A stretch of DNA of 64,000 nt, taken from positions 372,001-436,000 of the forward strand of contig NZ_PDUD01000018.1 of the NCBI RefSeq assembly GCF_002646595.1. Direction: 5' to 3'. Both the position numbers and the translations under genes were made by a program. The DNA comes from Flavilitoribacter nigricans DSM 23189 = NBRC 102662. Lineage in GTDB: Bacteria > Bacteroidota > Bacteroidia > Chitinophagales > Saprospiraceae. Shown piece by piece: positions 35,689 to 44,354 of the stretch (positions within the stretch are counted from its first letter, which is position 1; each line of letters begins with the position of its first letter). Below the pieces are notes generated by a model that was not told the DNA's origin, did no database searches, and worked only from the letters and a program-made list of their open reading frames with translations.

Positions 35689-36624
35689 CTATTCTTCAAT
35701 CAGATCGTTCAGAAGGACGAATTCCCATTCCAGACGAAGCTGCTCCGGATAGTGCCGGAAGATCAATACCTGATCCGGATCAAAATTGGTGACGTACTCC
35801 GGTGCGTTCTCCCGTTTGAGGCTATTATTGATCCCGGATCCCAGCAGCCAGATGCCGTCGTCCGTGCGGTATTCAAACGACTTGACCCGCATGCCGACAT
35901 CGCCACCCACCAGAATTACCTTTACACCCCGCTGCTGGGCGGCCACCAGTTTTGGATAGATCAACGTAGAGAACTGGTCCTCCAGATCGCAGGAAACCGC
36001 CATCATGCCCGGATCGATATTGAAAGCCTCCTGTAAACTATCCGGCTTTTTATCCTTCAGCAGACTGTGGTGGTGCAGGATCAACAGATGCGAGGACTGT
36101 TCAATGGTATCCAGCACGGATAGCATCATTTGCATCTGCTCACTTTTGAGATCGCAATCTTCGGGAGGCGGTTCGGAAGGCCAAAACCAGAAGAGATTGG
36201 TGTTTAAGACCATCAGGGTAATATCGCTGCCCAGGGGTTCGGTATAAAATGTGGGTTTACCGGTCCGGTCGGTGATCTGCTCAACATTGCCGTACATGAC
36301 ATCGTGGTTACCCAGCGTCCATTGTACGTGATCATTGGAAAAGTCGAATACACTGTCCAGATAGCTGACCGTTCCCGGCTTTTCGGTCAGCCGGCTACAA
36401 ACGTCACCGCCCAACCAAACCTGCGTGTATTCGGTATAATCGATGCGTTCCAGTCGCGGGTCCAGGCGGTAACCGTCGTTCCAGTCGTAAGGATGCCCCA
36501 AAAACAAATAACGATAGCTTAACGCTACCTCTTCCTTGCCACAGGATGCGAGCAATATGATCAGGGTGATCAATAATGACCCTCTGGAGCCGTATTTCAG
36601 CATTTTATGGTCTATCTTCATCAT
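35689..36624 (-). CDS. Metallophosphoesterase-like lipoprotein
   Basis: This 311-residue protein has a lipoprotein signal (hydrophobic residues ~14-27, lipobox LLASC) and a calcineurin-like phosphoesterase core: QVWLGGDVC near residue 72, WTLGNHDVMYG near 104, HHHS near 180 and LVGGDVGMRV near 238. The first metal motif, usually DxH, appears as FLGHPYDW, so one metal ligand may be missing or moved; activity is uncertain. Its start codon overlaps the stop of the upstream oxidoreductase gene by four bases (ATGA), so they form a coupled pair. It would act outside the cytoplasm, anchored to a membrane; substrate unknown. Confidence 0.78.
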   Translation of the reverse strand: MMKIDHKMLKYGSRGSLLITLIILLASCGKEEVALSYRYLFLGHPYDWNDGYRLDPRLERIDYTEYTQVWLGGDVCSRLTEKPGTVSYLDSVFDFSNDHVQWTLGNHDVMYGNVEQITDRTGKPTFYTEPLGSDITLMVLNTNLFWFWPSEPPPEDCDLKSEQMQMMLSVLDTIEQSSHLLILHHHSLLKDKKPDSLQEAFNIDPGMMAVSCDLEDQFSTLIYPKLVAAQQRGVKVILVGGDVGMRVKSFEYRTDDGIWLLGSGINNSLKRENAPEYVTNFDPDQVLIFRHYPEQLRLEWEFVLLNDLIEE

Positions 36625-37733
36625 CCCTGCAGATCAATCCAGCGACCACCCTCGGCAACGGACTGACGGATCGCTTCCACGATCCGGATATCCCTCAGGC
36701 CTTCTTCCCCGGGCACCATCAGGTCCTGTCCGTTGATGATGGCCAGGCAGTCATCATCCATTTGTCGGGCCTGCTGATTCCCGGCTTCGAAAGCGATGGG
36801 GCCGTTACTGCTTTCCCCGCTAATGCCATTGTAGGCGGAAAAGGGATCCACCCGATACCAGCCATTGTCCGCATTTACCTGCAGGTAGTTCATACCGACG
36901 CCCAGACTTGTATGGAGGTTGGCCAGTGCACCACCTGGGAACTGTAGTTGAAAAGAAGTGAATTCGTCCACCTCGCTAAAGACATCGGGCCGGCGGGTAT
37001 ATTGTTGGGCGGCAACTGCGACCGGCTCCTCCCCCATGGCGTAGCGAGCCGCCTGCAGGGAATAAACGCCCATATCCATCATGGCTCCGCCGCCGTAAGA
37101 CTTTTTGTTTTTCCAGTGATCTCCCGGATTATCCCAGCGCCAACCCGCTCCGGCGGTGATCATCCGGATCGGGCCGAAAGTATTTTCTTCCGCAAAACGC
37201 ATCAGTTGCTGCGTGTGGGGCTCGTGTTGCATCCGGTATCCGATGGCCAGTTTAACGCCATTGTTTTTACAGGCGTCGATCATTTCCCGGCAATCCGCTG
37301 CCGTAACGGCCATTGGTTTTTCGCAGAACACGTGTTTCCCGGCTTTCGCTCCCCGGATCGTGTACTCCTTATGCATGGAATTGGGCAATACGATGTAAAC
37401 CACATCGATGTCCGGATTATCCTTGATCTGGTCAAATGTCTCGTAGCTGTAGACATTTTTCTCCGGGATCTGGTACTGTTCCTGCCACTTCCGGGCCTTG
37501 TCCGGCGATCCCGTCACGATCCCGGCCAGGTAGGCATGTTGGGTTTCCTGCAGGGCCGGGGCCAGAAGATCCGTACTGTAGTATCCGAGGCCGACCAGGG
37601 CAATTCCCAATTTGTCTTTCTTTTGGGTATTCCGGCAGGCGCTGGTTACGGGCAGGCTCAGGGCCAGGGCCCCGGCTGCCATTCCGGAAGTATATAGGAA
37701 GGTTCTGCGGTCCGTTGTTCGTTTGGAGTCCAT
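36621..37733 (-). CDS. Tat-exported Gfo/Idh/MocA family oxidoreductase
   Basis: This 370-residue protein begins with a twin-arginine signal, DRRTFLYTSGMAAGA, followed by a hydrophobic stretch ending near TSAC. A Rossmann domain follows (GIALVGLGYYSTDLLAP) with the family motif VFCEKPMAVT near residue 120 and GGGAMMDMGVYSLQ near 210. Tat export suggests it folds with its cofactor bound before leaving the cytoplasm, as in glucose-fructose oxidoreductase relatives. An open frame continues to 37766, but the ATG at 37731-37733 places the Tat motif correctly at the N-terminus. It is coupled to the phosphoesterase by a four-base overlap. Substrate unknown, probably a sugar or cyclitol. Confidence 0.9.
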   Translation of the reverse strand: MDSKRTTDRRTFLYTSGMAAGALALSLPVTSACRNTQKKDKLGIALVGLGYYSTDLLAPALQETQHAYLAGIVTGSPDKARKWQEQYQIPEKNVYSYETFDQIKDNPDIDVVYIVLPNSMHKEYTIRGAKAGKHVFCEKPMAVTAADCREMIDACKNNGVKLAIGYRMQHEPHTQQLMRFAEENTFGPIRMITAGAGWRWDNPGDHWKNKKSYGGGAMMDMGVYSLQAARYAMGEEPVAVAAQQYTRRPDVFSEVDEFTSFQLQFPGGALANLHTSLGVGMNYLQVNADNGWYRVDPFSAYNGISGESSNGPIAFEAGNQQARQMDDDCLAIINGQDLMVPGEEGLRDIRIVEAIRQSVAEGGRWIDLQG

Positions 37734-37787
37734 AATGGTAATAAATGGTTTTGGATAGTATACCAATTGACTTGCTGGCTAAACCGG

Positions 37788-38540
37788 TCAGCTCACGTGT
37801 TTGATCTGATCATCTTCCAGGATCGGTTTCCGTTGGTAGCGCAGGAAAAGCTGGGCCGTAGCCAGTACATCTTTTTCGCAATACAGCGCGATGCGCTCCA
37901 GATCATCTTCCTCCCAGAATACCCGGCCCACTTCGCTGCCGTCGATATCGTCTTTAGGAGAAGGGAAACCCAGTACCGCCGCCAGGAGTTTCAGGGAAGT
38001 ATAGCTTTTGTAATCACCGAATTTCCAGAGTTCCATGGTATCCAGGAGATGTTTCGTTTCCCAGGGCTTTTTGCCGTACAGGTCCAGGGTAAACGGCAGG
38101 GCCAACTGATTGACGACCATCCGGCGGCAGATATAGGGAATATCGAACTCCTTAATATTATGGCCGCACAGGAAATAGACGTTGGGGTTGCCGTAGTATT
38201 CATCTACTACTTTGGCAAACTCCTCCAGGAGTAGTTTTTCATTACGATCCGCAAAGGATTTCAGCCGAATGGCCAGTCGTTTGTCAGCTTTATCCCGTCG
38301 GACGATCCCGACGCTGATACATACGATCTTACCGAATTCAGCATATATGCCGGCTTTCTCCGGGAAGAGCGCCGCGGCCGTTTCGGCATCGATCTCTTCG
38401 TCGTACTGGCGCAGAATAGATCGGCATTTCAGACGCCATAACGCCTGCATGGGTTCCGAAAGTTCTTCGTAAGTAGCTACACCGGAAACGGTTTCAATAT
38501 CCAGAAAAAGCACCTTGCCTACATCAATTTGTTCTATCAT
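37788..38540 (-). CDS. Predicted 3'-5' exonuclease (PolB exonuclease-like)
   Basis: This 250-residue protein has the DnaQ/RNase H-like 3'-5' exonuclease fold of the PolB-related family. Exo I is in VLFLDIETVSG at residues ~11-21, Exo II in CGHNIKEFDIPYI near residue 125, and Exo III in the region CEKDVLATAQLFL near 220. All the acidic metal ligands can be placed, so it is probably active on single-stranded nucleic acid. The role is unassigned but would be in DNA repair or RNA processing. The ATG at 38538-38540 is chosen over an open frame reaching 38603, because it begins right before the Exo I strand. Confidence 0.85.
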   Translation of the reverse strand: MIEQIDVGKVLFLDIETVSGVATYEELSEPMQALWRLKCRSILRQYDEEIDAETAAALFPEKAGIYAEFGKIVCISVGIVRRDKADKRLAIRLKSFADRNEKLLLEEFAKVVDEYYGNPNVYFLCGHNIKEFDIPYICRRMVVNQLALPFTLDLYGKKPWETKHLLDTMELWKFGDYKSYTSLKLLAAVLGFPSPKDDIDGSEVGRVFWEEDDLERIALYCEKDVLATAQLFLRYQRKPILEDDQIKHVS

Positions 38541-38677
38541 AATAGCTGGTGGAATTTGGCTAAAAATACTATTGGAAAAATATAAGGAGGTCGTTCTATA
38601 CAATTTTTTTTAAAAGTATGACGTTTTTAGGTCATCATTTGCAAACACGCTTATTTGTTAACCAACTTTTTTTTATT

Positions 38678-39697
38678 ATGGCAACCACAAGTTCAAGTCC
38701 AAGCCCGAATCCTTCATACCAATCTTCAGGTGGCGACTCCAACAACAAAGTACCTTACATTGTTGCGATCGTTCTCCTGGCTTTGGCTACCGTTGGATTA
38801 GGGATATTCTCCTTCTCAAAAAGTAGCGAGAATGAACAGGTTTCTGCTATGTACGATGAGTCAGAGCAGTTGAAAGCGGAACTTGAAAAGCAGTACTACG
38901 AAGCACTTTCCGAACTGGAAGAGCTGCGGGGTAGTAATGACGAAATGAATGCTTTGATCGAACAACAGAAAGTTGAACTGAAAGATCAAAAAGACAAGAT
39001 TACCGGTCTGTTGAAAGACAGCCGTAACCTGGGTGCTGCCCGTAAGGAGCTGAACGCTCTGAGAGCACAAGCTGAAGGTTACATCGCTGAGATCAACCAG
39101 TTGCGCGAGCAAAACGAGGTGTTGACTTCCGAGAACACTCAATTGTCTGAAAACAATCAGCAATTGAACATGAGCCTGGAAGAGCAACAAATGGCTAATG
39201 CTGAACTATCTTCAGAAAGAGCCGTACTCGTTAGCGAAAAAGAACAACTGGAAGAAGTTCGCCAACAACTGTCCCGCAAAGTTAACATCGCTTCCGTGAT
39301 CAAAGTCGACGGAATCGAAGTTACCGGTCTGAAGACCAAAAAAAGCGGTAGAGATGTGAAGCGTTCTAATGCTGACAACATCGACAAGCTGCAGGTGTGC
39401 TTCAACACCACTTCCAACGACGTTGCTGAAGATGGTACCGAAGTATTCTTTGTACGCATTATCAATCCATTAGGTGAAACGCTGGCCATCGAAGAAATGG
39501 GTTCAGGTGTAATGACCAACAATGCCAATCAGGAGCAGGTATTGTACACCCAGGCTAAAGAGATGGACTATTCCGGCGAAGCTGGTAATCTTTGCACACT
39601 GTGGACTCCTAACCAACCGCTGCAGGAAGGTAGCTACGAGTTGGAGATCTACAACAAAGGTTATCTGGCTGGAACGACCAGTTTCCGCCTTAAGTAA
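38678..39697 (+). CDS. Single-pass membrane protein with long coiled coil
   Basis: This 339-residue protein has a short Ser/Pro-rich N-terminus, one membrane helix (about residues 27-49, VPYIVAIVLLALATVGLGI), then a coiled coil of ~140 residues full of Glu, Gln, Leu and Asn (about 55-205). A globular beta-rich C-terminal domain follows (about 210-339). The C-terminal domain has two Cys (LQVCFNTT and NLCTLWTP). No known family is recognised, but I have an impression of similar TM/coiled-coil proteins in Bacteroidota. Codon use is strongly biased to a few codons, which hints at high expression. The start is the ATG at 38678, after a T-rich leader. A strong terminator follows. Confidence 0.78.
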   Translation: MATTSSSPSPNPSYQSSGGDSNNKVPYIVAIVLLALATVGLGIFSFSKSSENEQVSAMYDESEQLKAELEKQYYEALSELEELRGSNDEMNALIEQQKVELKDQKDKITGLLKDSRNLGAARKELNALRAQAEGYIAEINQLREQNEVLTSENTQLSENNQQLNMSLEEQQMANAELSSERAVLVSEKEQLEEVRQQLSRKVNIASVIKVDGIEVTGLKTKKSGRDVKRSNADNIDKLQVCFNTTSNDVAEDGTEVFFVRIINPLGETLAIEEMGSGVMTNNANQEQVLYTQAKEMDYSGEAGNLCTLWTPNQPLQEGSYELEIYNKGYLAGTTSFRLK

Positions 39698-39755
39698 TTG
39701 TCAGGTGATTTTAAAGGAAGGAACTTTCAGATTTTCTGTTAGTTAAAAAAACACA

Positions 39756-39789
39756 GCCGGAGATGCGCTCGCATCTCCGGCTTTTTTTT
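39756..39789 (+). terminator. Strong Rho-independent terminator
   Basis: GCCGGAGATGCG (39756-39767) pairs perfectly with CGCATCTCCGGC (39770-39781), closing in practice on a six-base CGCTCG loop, followed by eight T residues. It ends the coiled-coil membrane protein transcript. Confidence 0.93.
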
Positions 39790-39857
39790 GCCAGTCTGCT
39801 CTGGTTTTAGAGAAGTGTTTTGAACTTTAATTATCGTTTCCAGTTATTGAAGTTGTT

Positions 39858-39865
39858 TACCTTTG
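39858..39865 (+). promoter_or_regulatory. Bacteroidota -7 box (TACCTTTG) for DUF2452 gene
   Basis: TACCTTTG is an exact consensus match 24 bases before the ATG at 39882. The -33 region shows only a weak TTTC about 17 bp upstream. Confidence 0.45.
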
Positions 39866-39881
39866 TGTTATAATTTCCAAC

Positions 39882-40361
39882 ATGGCCGAAGAGAAAAAAG
39901 ATCAAAAGCACGAATCGTTTATCAATCCGATCGATCCCGATAAGATCACGGAAAATCCGCATTCCCTCCCTTACGCGCATACGGTAGGCGGAGCGGTCAT
40001 CAAACCCGAAGATCGCGGTAAGATCAAGGGCCGTGCCATGGCCGCCATGTACGAGCAGACCGACATGCACCTCGGGCAGATCCGGGAGCAGATAGAGTTG
40101 CTGGCGCGGCAGGCTAAAAATATTCAACACCGGGTCCAGATTTCGGAGGAGATCTACCGGGCCGAGTTGAATTTTGAGCCCATCATTGCCAAGGTCTATT
40201 ACCTGTACCGCCGTTCCAATGGCAAATCCGTCGTTTCCATGGTGAGCCCACCGGAATGGGGGAAGAATCCGCCCTTCCAGTTCATTGCCACCGTCCAGCT
40301 TCTGTCCGATCATACCTGGGAAGTGCTGGAGATCGTGGACGACATTTACACACCGGAATAG
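39882..40361 (+). CDS. DUF2452 domain protein
   Basis: This 159-residue protein matches the DUF2452 family throughout, with NPIDPDKITENPHSLPYAHTVG near the start. A helical segment then carries AAMYEQTDMHLGQIREQIELLARQA, and SPPEWGKNPPFQFIATVQL follows near the end. The family is soluble and uncharacterised. It has no signal peptide. It lies 48 bases upstream of the second LOG-family gene, but a separate promoter candidate sits between them, so operon membership is unclear. No function can be inferred from the context. Confidence 0.85.
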   Translation: MAEEKKDQKHESFINPIDPDKITENPHSLPYAHTVGGAVIKPEDRGKIKGRAMAAMYEQTDMHLGQIREQIELLARQAKNIQHRVQISEEIYRAELNFEPIIAKVYYLYRRSNGKSVVSMVSPPEWGKNPPFQFIATVQLLSDHTWEVLEIVDDIYTPE

Positions 40362-40364
40362 ATA

Positions 40365-40397
40365 TTTGCCCGATCCGCATCGGATCTTTCACTTTTG
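40365..40397 (+). promoter_or_regulatory. Possible promoter for the second LOG gene
   Basis: TTTG (40365-40368) and CACTTTTG (40390-40397) are separated by 21 bp; the TTTG core is intact but the TA is CA. The preferred ATG at 40410 lies 12 bases downstream, so the leader would be very short. Confidence 0.35.
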
Positions 40398-40409
40398 CAA
40401 TTCTGCTAC

Positions 40410-40979
40410 ATGAAGTCAATACAAGTTTTTTGCGGTTCCAGTACCGGATTAAATCCGATCTACGCCCAGATTGCCGGGCAAACCGGGACTATGCTGGCCG
40501 AACGCGGTATTCGTCTGGTTTACGGAGCCGGCAGTGTAGGCTTGATGGGGATCATGGCCGATGCCGCGCTGGCCGCGGGTGGCCAGGTGACGGGAGTGAT
40601 CCCGCATTTTTTACGGGATATGGAAGTTTGCCACGAAGGACTTACGGAACTGGTGCTGACGGATTCCATGCATGACCGCAAGGTGGAGATGCTCCGCCTG
40701 AGCGATGCCGCCATTGCGCTGCCGGGCGGATTCGGAACGCTGGATGAGATCTTTGAAGTGATCACCCTGGTGCAGTTGCAGCAGACCTTCCAACCGATCG
40801 GGTTTCTGAATGTGAACGGGTTCTACGACCCGATGATCGCCCATTGCCACAAAATGCACGAAGAGGGTTTTGTGCGAAAGATGCACCTGGATATGATCCA
40901 TTTTGCGGCGGATCTGGAAGAATTACTGGAAAAAATGAGCGTATCGGCGCCCATTACCGCCAAAAAATGGTGGAAATAA
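40410..40979 (+). CDS. LOG family protein (short TIGR00730 type)
   Basis: This 189-residue protein has the classic short LOG layout: IQVFCGSSTGLNP at the N-terminus, a GAGSVGLMGIMAD nucleotide loop and PGGFGTLDEIFE near residue 110. It hydrolyses the N-glycosidic bond of nucleoside 5'-monophosphates. An open frame extends five codons upstream (40395), but the ATG at 40410 starts directly on the first beta strand, as in homologues. It differs from the longer homologue at 14114 in lacking the N-terminal extension, so the two are separate subtypes rather than a recent duplication. Confidence 0.9.
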   Translation: MKSIQVFCGSSTGLNPIYAQIAGQTGTMLAERGIRLVYGAGSVGLMGIMADAALAAGGQVTGVIPHFLRDMEVCHEGLTELVLTDSMHDRKVEMLRLSDAAIALPGGFGTLDEIFEVITLVQLQQTFQPIGFLNVNGFYDPMIAHCHKMHEEGFVRKMHLDMIHFAADLEELLEKMSVSAPITAKKWWK

Positions 40980-41020
40980 ACCAGGGTGATTTCCCGCTCA
41001 AAAGCATAATTAATCAGGCG

Positions 41021-41051
41021 TTGATAAACCCAGCGGGAATACCTATCTTTG
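41021..41051 (+). promoter_or_regulatory. Consensus promoter for ahcY
   Basis: TTG (41021-41023) and TATCTTTG (41044-41051) are 20 bp apart, the best full match to the Bacteroidota primary-sigma promoter in the window. Transcription should start near 41058, giving a ~36-base leader before the ATG at 41094. Confidence 0.7.
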
Positions 41052-41093
41052 CAGCCAAATTAGACCATTCAAATTTGCAAATAATTATAACTG

Positions 41094-42407
41094 ATGTCAA
41101 ATACTGTAACCGAAAAGAATTATAAGGTAAAAGATATTGCCTTAGCTGATTGGGGACGCAAGGAGATCGAACTTGCTGAAGCTGAAATGCCGGGTCTGAT
41201 GGCCCTGCGGGAAACCTACGGTCCCCAGCAACCGCTGAAAGGTGCCCGGATCGCCGGTTGTTTGCACATGACCATCCAGACGGCCGTTCTGATCGAGACC
41301 CTGCAGGCGCTGGGAGCCGAAGTGAGCTGGTCTTCCTGCAATATTTTCTCTACCCAGGACCACGCCGCTGCCGCCATCGCTGCTGCCGGTGTTCCCGTTT
41401 ACGCCTGGAAAGGTATGAACGAAGAGGAATTCTGGTGGGCGATCGAACAGACCCTCTACGCATTCGAAGGCGGTAAACCGCTGAATATGATCCTGGATGA
41501 TGGCGGTGACCTCACCAATATCGTACTGGATAAACACCCCGAACTGGTAGATGGTATTCGGGGCCTGAGTGAAGAAACCACTACCGGCGTTCACCGCCTG
41601 TACGAGCGGATGAAAAAAGGCACCCTGCCGATGCCCGCTATCAACGTTAACGATTCGGTCACCAAGTCTAAGTTTGACAACAAATACGGTTGCCGGGAAA
41701 GCTGTGTGGATGCTATCCGCCGGGCTACGGATGTGATGCTGGCCGGTAAAGTGGCCGTTGTCGCCGGATACGGTGATGTAGGTAAAGGTTCAGCTGCTTC
41801 CCTGCGTGGTGCCGGATGCCGCGTGATCGTTACGGAGATCGACCCGATCTGCGCCCTGCAGGCAGCCATGGACGGATTCCAGGTACTGAAAATGTCGAAT
41901 GCCGCACCGCAGGCCGATATCGTGGTAACTGCTACCGGTAATAAGGACATTATTTCCGAAGAGCATTTCCGCCGGATGAAGGATAAAGCCATTGTCTGCA
42001 ACATCGGCCACTTCGATAATGAGATCGATATGGCCTGGTTGAACGGCACTTACGGTGACAGCAAAGTAGTTGTGAAACCGCAGGTGGATAAATATACCAT
42101 CGACGGTAAAGATGTGATCATTCTGGCCGAAGGCCGTTTGGTTAACCTCGGCTGTGCTACCGGTCATCCTTCTTTCGTGATGTCCAACTCCTTCACTAAT
42201 CAGGTGTTGGCCCAGATCGAACTCTGGAAAAATCACGATCAGTACGAAAACAAAGTATACATGCTGCCGAAGCACCTGGATGAGCAGGTGGCCCGCTTCC
42301 ATCTCGAAAAAGTGGGAGCCGAACTGGAAGAACTTTCCGAAGACCAGGCGGAATACATCGGTGTTGAACAGCAAGGTCCGTTCAAGCCGGATTACTACCG
42401 CTACTAA
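41094..42407 (+). CDS. ahcY: Adenosylhomocysteinase
   Basis: This 437-residue enzyme splits S-adenosylhomocysteine into adenosine and homocysteine, relieving product inhibition of methyltransferases. Conserved blocks are [18 protein letters not shown] near residue 80, the NAD-binding loop [12 protein letters not shown] near 222, GHFDNEIDM near 305 and the C-terminal FKPDYYRY, which is expected to contact the cofactor of the neighbouring subunit. Length and motifs are those of the bacterial tetrameric enzyme. It has its own strong promoter and a terminator immediately after the stop, so it is monocistronic. Confidence 0.98.
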   Translation: MSNTVTEKNYKVKDIALADWGRKEIELAEAEMPGLMALRETYGPQQPLKGARIAGCLHMTIQTAVLIETLQALGAEVSWSSCNIFSTQDHAAAAIAAAGVPVYAWKGMNEEEFWWAIEQTLYAFEGGKPLNMILDDGGDLTNIVLDKHPELVDGIRGLSEETTTGVHRLYERMKKGTLPMPAINVNDSVTKSKFDNKYGCRESCVDAIRRATDVMLAGKVAVVAGYGDVGKGSAASLRGAGCRVIVTEIDPICALQAAMDGFQVLKMSNAAPQADIVVTATGNKDIISEEHFRRMKDKAIVCNIGHFDNEIDMAWLNGTYGDSKVVVKPQVDKYTIDGKDVIILAEGRLVNLGCATGHPSFVMSNSFTNQVLAQIELWKNHDQYENKVYMLPKHLDEQVARFHLEKVGAELEELSEDQAEYIGVEQQGPFKPDYYRY

Positions 42408-42450
42408 GGAATATAAAGGAACGGGCCATTGGGCCTTCCTCCAAAAAAGA

Positions 42451-42486
42451 AACCCGAAGCCTTGCGGCTTCGGGTTATTGTTTTTT
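42451..42486. terminator. Bidirectional terminator between ahcY and the winged-helix gene
   Basis: AACCCGAAGCC (42451-42461) pairs perfectly with GGCTTCGGGTT (42466-42476) over a TTGC loop. T-rich sequence follows on the plus strand (ATTGTTTTTT) and on the minus strand (TTCTTTTTTGG), so it can stop both converging transcripts. Confidence 0.92.
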
Positions 42487-42826
42487 AGCCGGCCTGCTCG
42501 CGCAAGCCGTCTTCTCGTATTTGGTTTATACGCCGGCTGATACCGTTAATTTGCCAGATCCGCTCCGGGTTGATCCGGTAACTACTGCCCATAGCGGCAG
42601 ATTCGTGTACCACACATCCCGTTTCACAGAGTGAATCCAGTTGCATTTCCAGTTTAGCCGGTGATACACCGGTTTGTAAGTAAAGTTCTGCTAGAGAAGT
42701 TGTTTCCTTTTTCCGAATGTGCTCCAGAATGGGAATATTTTCCTCGTTGCAAAGGGTTTCGAGCACCTTTAGTGCTCTGGTGAGCCGCGTCCGACTCGTA
42801 CGTGTAATAGTGTTCCATGTGTCCAT
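42485..42826 (-). CDS. Winged-helix (ArsR/MarR-like) DNA-binding protein
   Basis: This 113-residue protein is almost entirely helical, with a helix-turn-helix in the middle: ETTSLAELYLQTGVSPAKLEMQLDSLCETGC (two parts, about residues 45-75), followed by a wing-like VHESAAMGSSYRINPERI. The shape is that of ArsR- or MarR-type regulators, though no family metal-binding CxC is present. I infer that it binds DNA. The start chosen is the ATG at 42824-42826; an open frame reaches 42898 but adds a hydrophobic Cys-rich stretch not expected in such a protein. Monocistronic; target unknown. Confidence 0.65.
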   Translation of the reverse strand: MDTWNTITRTSRTRLTRALKVLETLCNEENIPILEHIRKKETTSLAELYLQTGVSPAKLEMQLDSLCETGCVVHESAAMGSSYRINPERIWQINGISRRINQIREDGLREQAG

Positions 42827-43320
42827 AGGAAATGGATTTAAAAAGTAGTTAATGAATATGCATCTTATACAAGTGTTGGGACAGATAAATATCGCCATTA
42901 CCCGTACGGGGCAATGCCATAGTGCTCATTTCCTATTTTGTAAATAAGTCAAAATTGCCTTAGACCAGGTATTAGTGGTCAAGGACTTTCCAGATTTGTA
43001 ATGTAGGAACCTCTAATTTTGATAGCCTCTCAAAAGGGATTACGAATAGGGAGGGATGAGTGGGAGGAGATTCAATTGATTTTGTGGGAATACTATATTT
43101 GTTACGGCTTTTCATTTTTTAGGTTACACATAGCATAAGTTTTTTTCATCTGTTTGAAAGGGCTACTTGAAGTATTAATACGTATGACGTTAGATATCAG
43201 AAAGATAAAAGGCTAATTTTTTTCAACTTTTTTTAGAAAAAAAATTAAAAAAAATGCAGAAATCTACCCCAAAACTTACTTTTTAAGCACGATCGGCGGC
43301 TCTGGATAGCACAAAATCAA
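42827..43320. other. AT-rich intergenic region, no gene seen
   Basis: About 490 bases, markedly AT-rich towards 43200-43255 (long A and T runs such as AAAAAAAATTAAAAAAAA). No reading frame, promoter or palindrome was convincing. It must include the promoter of the leftward winged-helix gene. The A/T tracts could bend DNA or bind nucleoid proteins, which is only inference. Confidence 0.5.
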
Positions 43321-43352
43321 ACAAAAAACGCCCTCCCTGGCGGGAAGGCGTT
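43321..43352 (-). terminator. Terminator after the outer-membrane barrel gene
   Basis: AACGCC...TCCC (from 43327) pairs with GGGA...GGCGTT (to 43352) over a TGGC loop. Read on the minus strand it is followed by TTTTTTGTTT, so it ends the leftward porin-like transcript, whose stop is at 43409. Confidence 0.85.
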
Positions 43353-43408
43353 ATACGTAACAATCGTCTGTATAGGGGGAACAATTGTCAACACATTTAC
43401 ACTGTATC

Positions 43409-44002
43409 TTAGAACTTAACCCCCAAACTCAGGGTCAGCATATTGTTTTTTCCGTCCACTCCTTTAAAGAAATTAGCCTGTCCGATCTCATAATTCAGGT
43501 CGGCGGTCAGGAACAGTACATCCACTCCGACGCCCAGGTTATAGCCCCAGGTGAGGCGGTTCAGGTCTTCTATACTCAGGCTGTAAGATTCGGTTTCCTT
43601 GACCCCCGTTACAAAGGTCGGCACAAAACCACCTTCCGCGCGGATACCCAGAAACTTATTGTTACCGGTAAGATTGAAGCCGATATTAATCGGTGTTTTC
43701 ACACTCTGGATCGTCGTTTCATCCTTCCACATGTCGAGATCCGGATTTTCAAAATCACGCATCAGACGGGCCGTATTGCTGTAGTAGTGAGCACCCGGGT
43801 TCAGATAAATAAAGCCTTCACCGATCCGAAAGTCGACACCGGCATTCCAACCGGCTTTGGCCTCCGTTCTCAGGTCGCCGATCTTGGCGTCAAGGGCCGA
43901 TACGTTTACCCCGACTTGCGGGTTCACCTTCAACTGAGCCTGCGCTTGCCAGCTCACCAAAAATATCATACAGGTAGTTAATACAACTGTTAAGCGTTTC
44001 AT
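43409..44002 (-). CDS. Outer-membrane beta-barrel (porin-like) protein
   Basis: This 197-residue protein has a signal peptide (about 1-23, WQAQAQ) and then alternating amphipathic beta strands typical of the small eight-stranded outer membrane protein beta-barrel domain common in Bacteroidota. Glycine-rich turns (GVNVSALDAKIG, YNLGVGVDVLF) separate the strands, and it ends in an aromatic residue (LSLGVKF), the usual barrel targeting signal. Function in this family is mostly unknown: structural, adhesion, or small-solute permeability. It is a single gene, and its T-rich terminator is clear. Confidence 0.85.
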   Translation of the reverse strand: MKRLTVVLTTCMIFLVSWQAQAQLKVNPQVGVNVSALDAKIGDLRTEAKAGWNAGVDFRIGEGFIYLNPGAHYYSNTARLMRDFENPDLDMWKDETTIQSVKTPINIGFNLTGNNKFLGIRAEGGFVPTFVTGVKETESYSLSIEDLNRLTWGYNLGVGVDVLFLTADLNYEIGQANFFKGVDGKNNMLTLSLGVKF

Positions 44003-44354
44003 CTTCCTAATTTTTTATCCGGCATGCGATGCATCCGGCGGTTTGTAAAATCGAGTGATCTTTGTGATGTAATACAAGCCTAAAACGTCCGCTATCCAGG
44101 AAATATGTGTGAAGAAAATATGAAACTGTGTTAAGGAAAGAATAAAGACCTACCCTACACGGTATGAGCGGTAGCCTACGGTACACTTACTAACTTCTAA
44201 CGCTGTAGATAATAGAAAAGGAATTGGTGGAGCGATCGGCGGCAAAGCACCAATCCTTCAGGGTGACGTCCTTATTATAGTCCATGGTTTTACGGCTCAG
44301 GAGCCTTTAAAAGCTTCCTGCATCAATCACCATCCAACAATCGCGCTCTTTCCC
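44003..44354. other. Intergenic region, no gene seen
   Basis: About 350 bases between the barrel gene start and the DUF368 gene stop, both on the minus strand. A short palindromic patch, CCGGCATGCGATGCATCCGG near 44021-44040, lies in the barrel gene leader. No convincing reading frame or consensus promoter was found. Confidence 0.45.

Noticed and set aside
14114-40979. Cytokinin biosynthesis from the two LOG-family genes
   Set aside because: LOG proteins are ubiquitous in bacteria without cytokinin; no isopentenyl transferase or cytochrome P450 gene is present.
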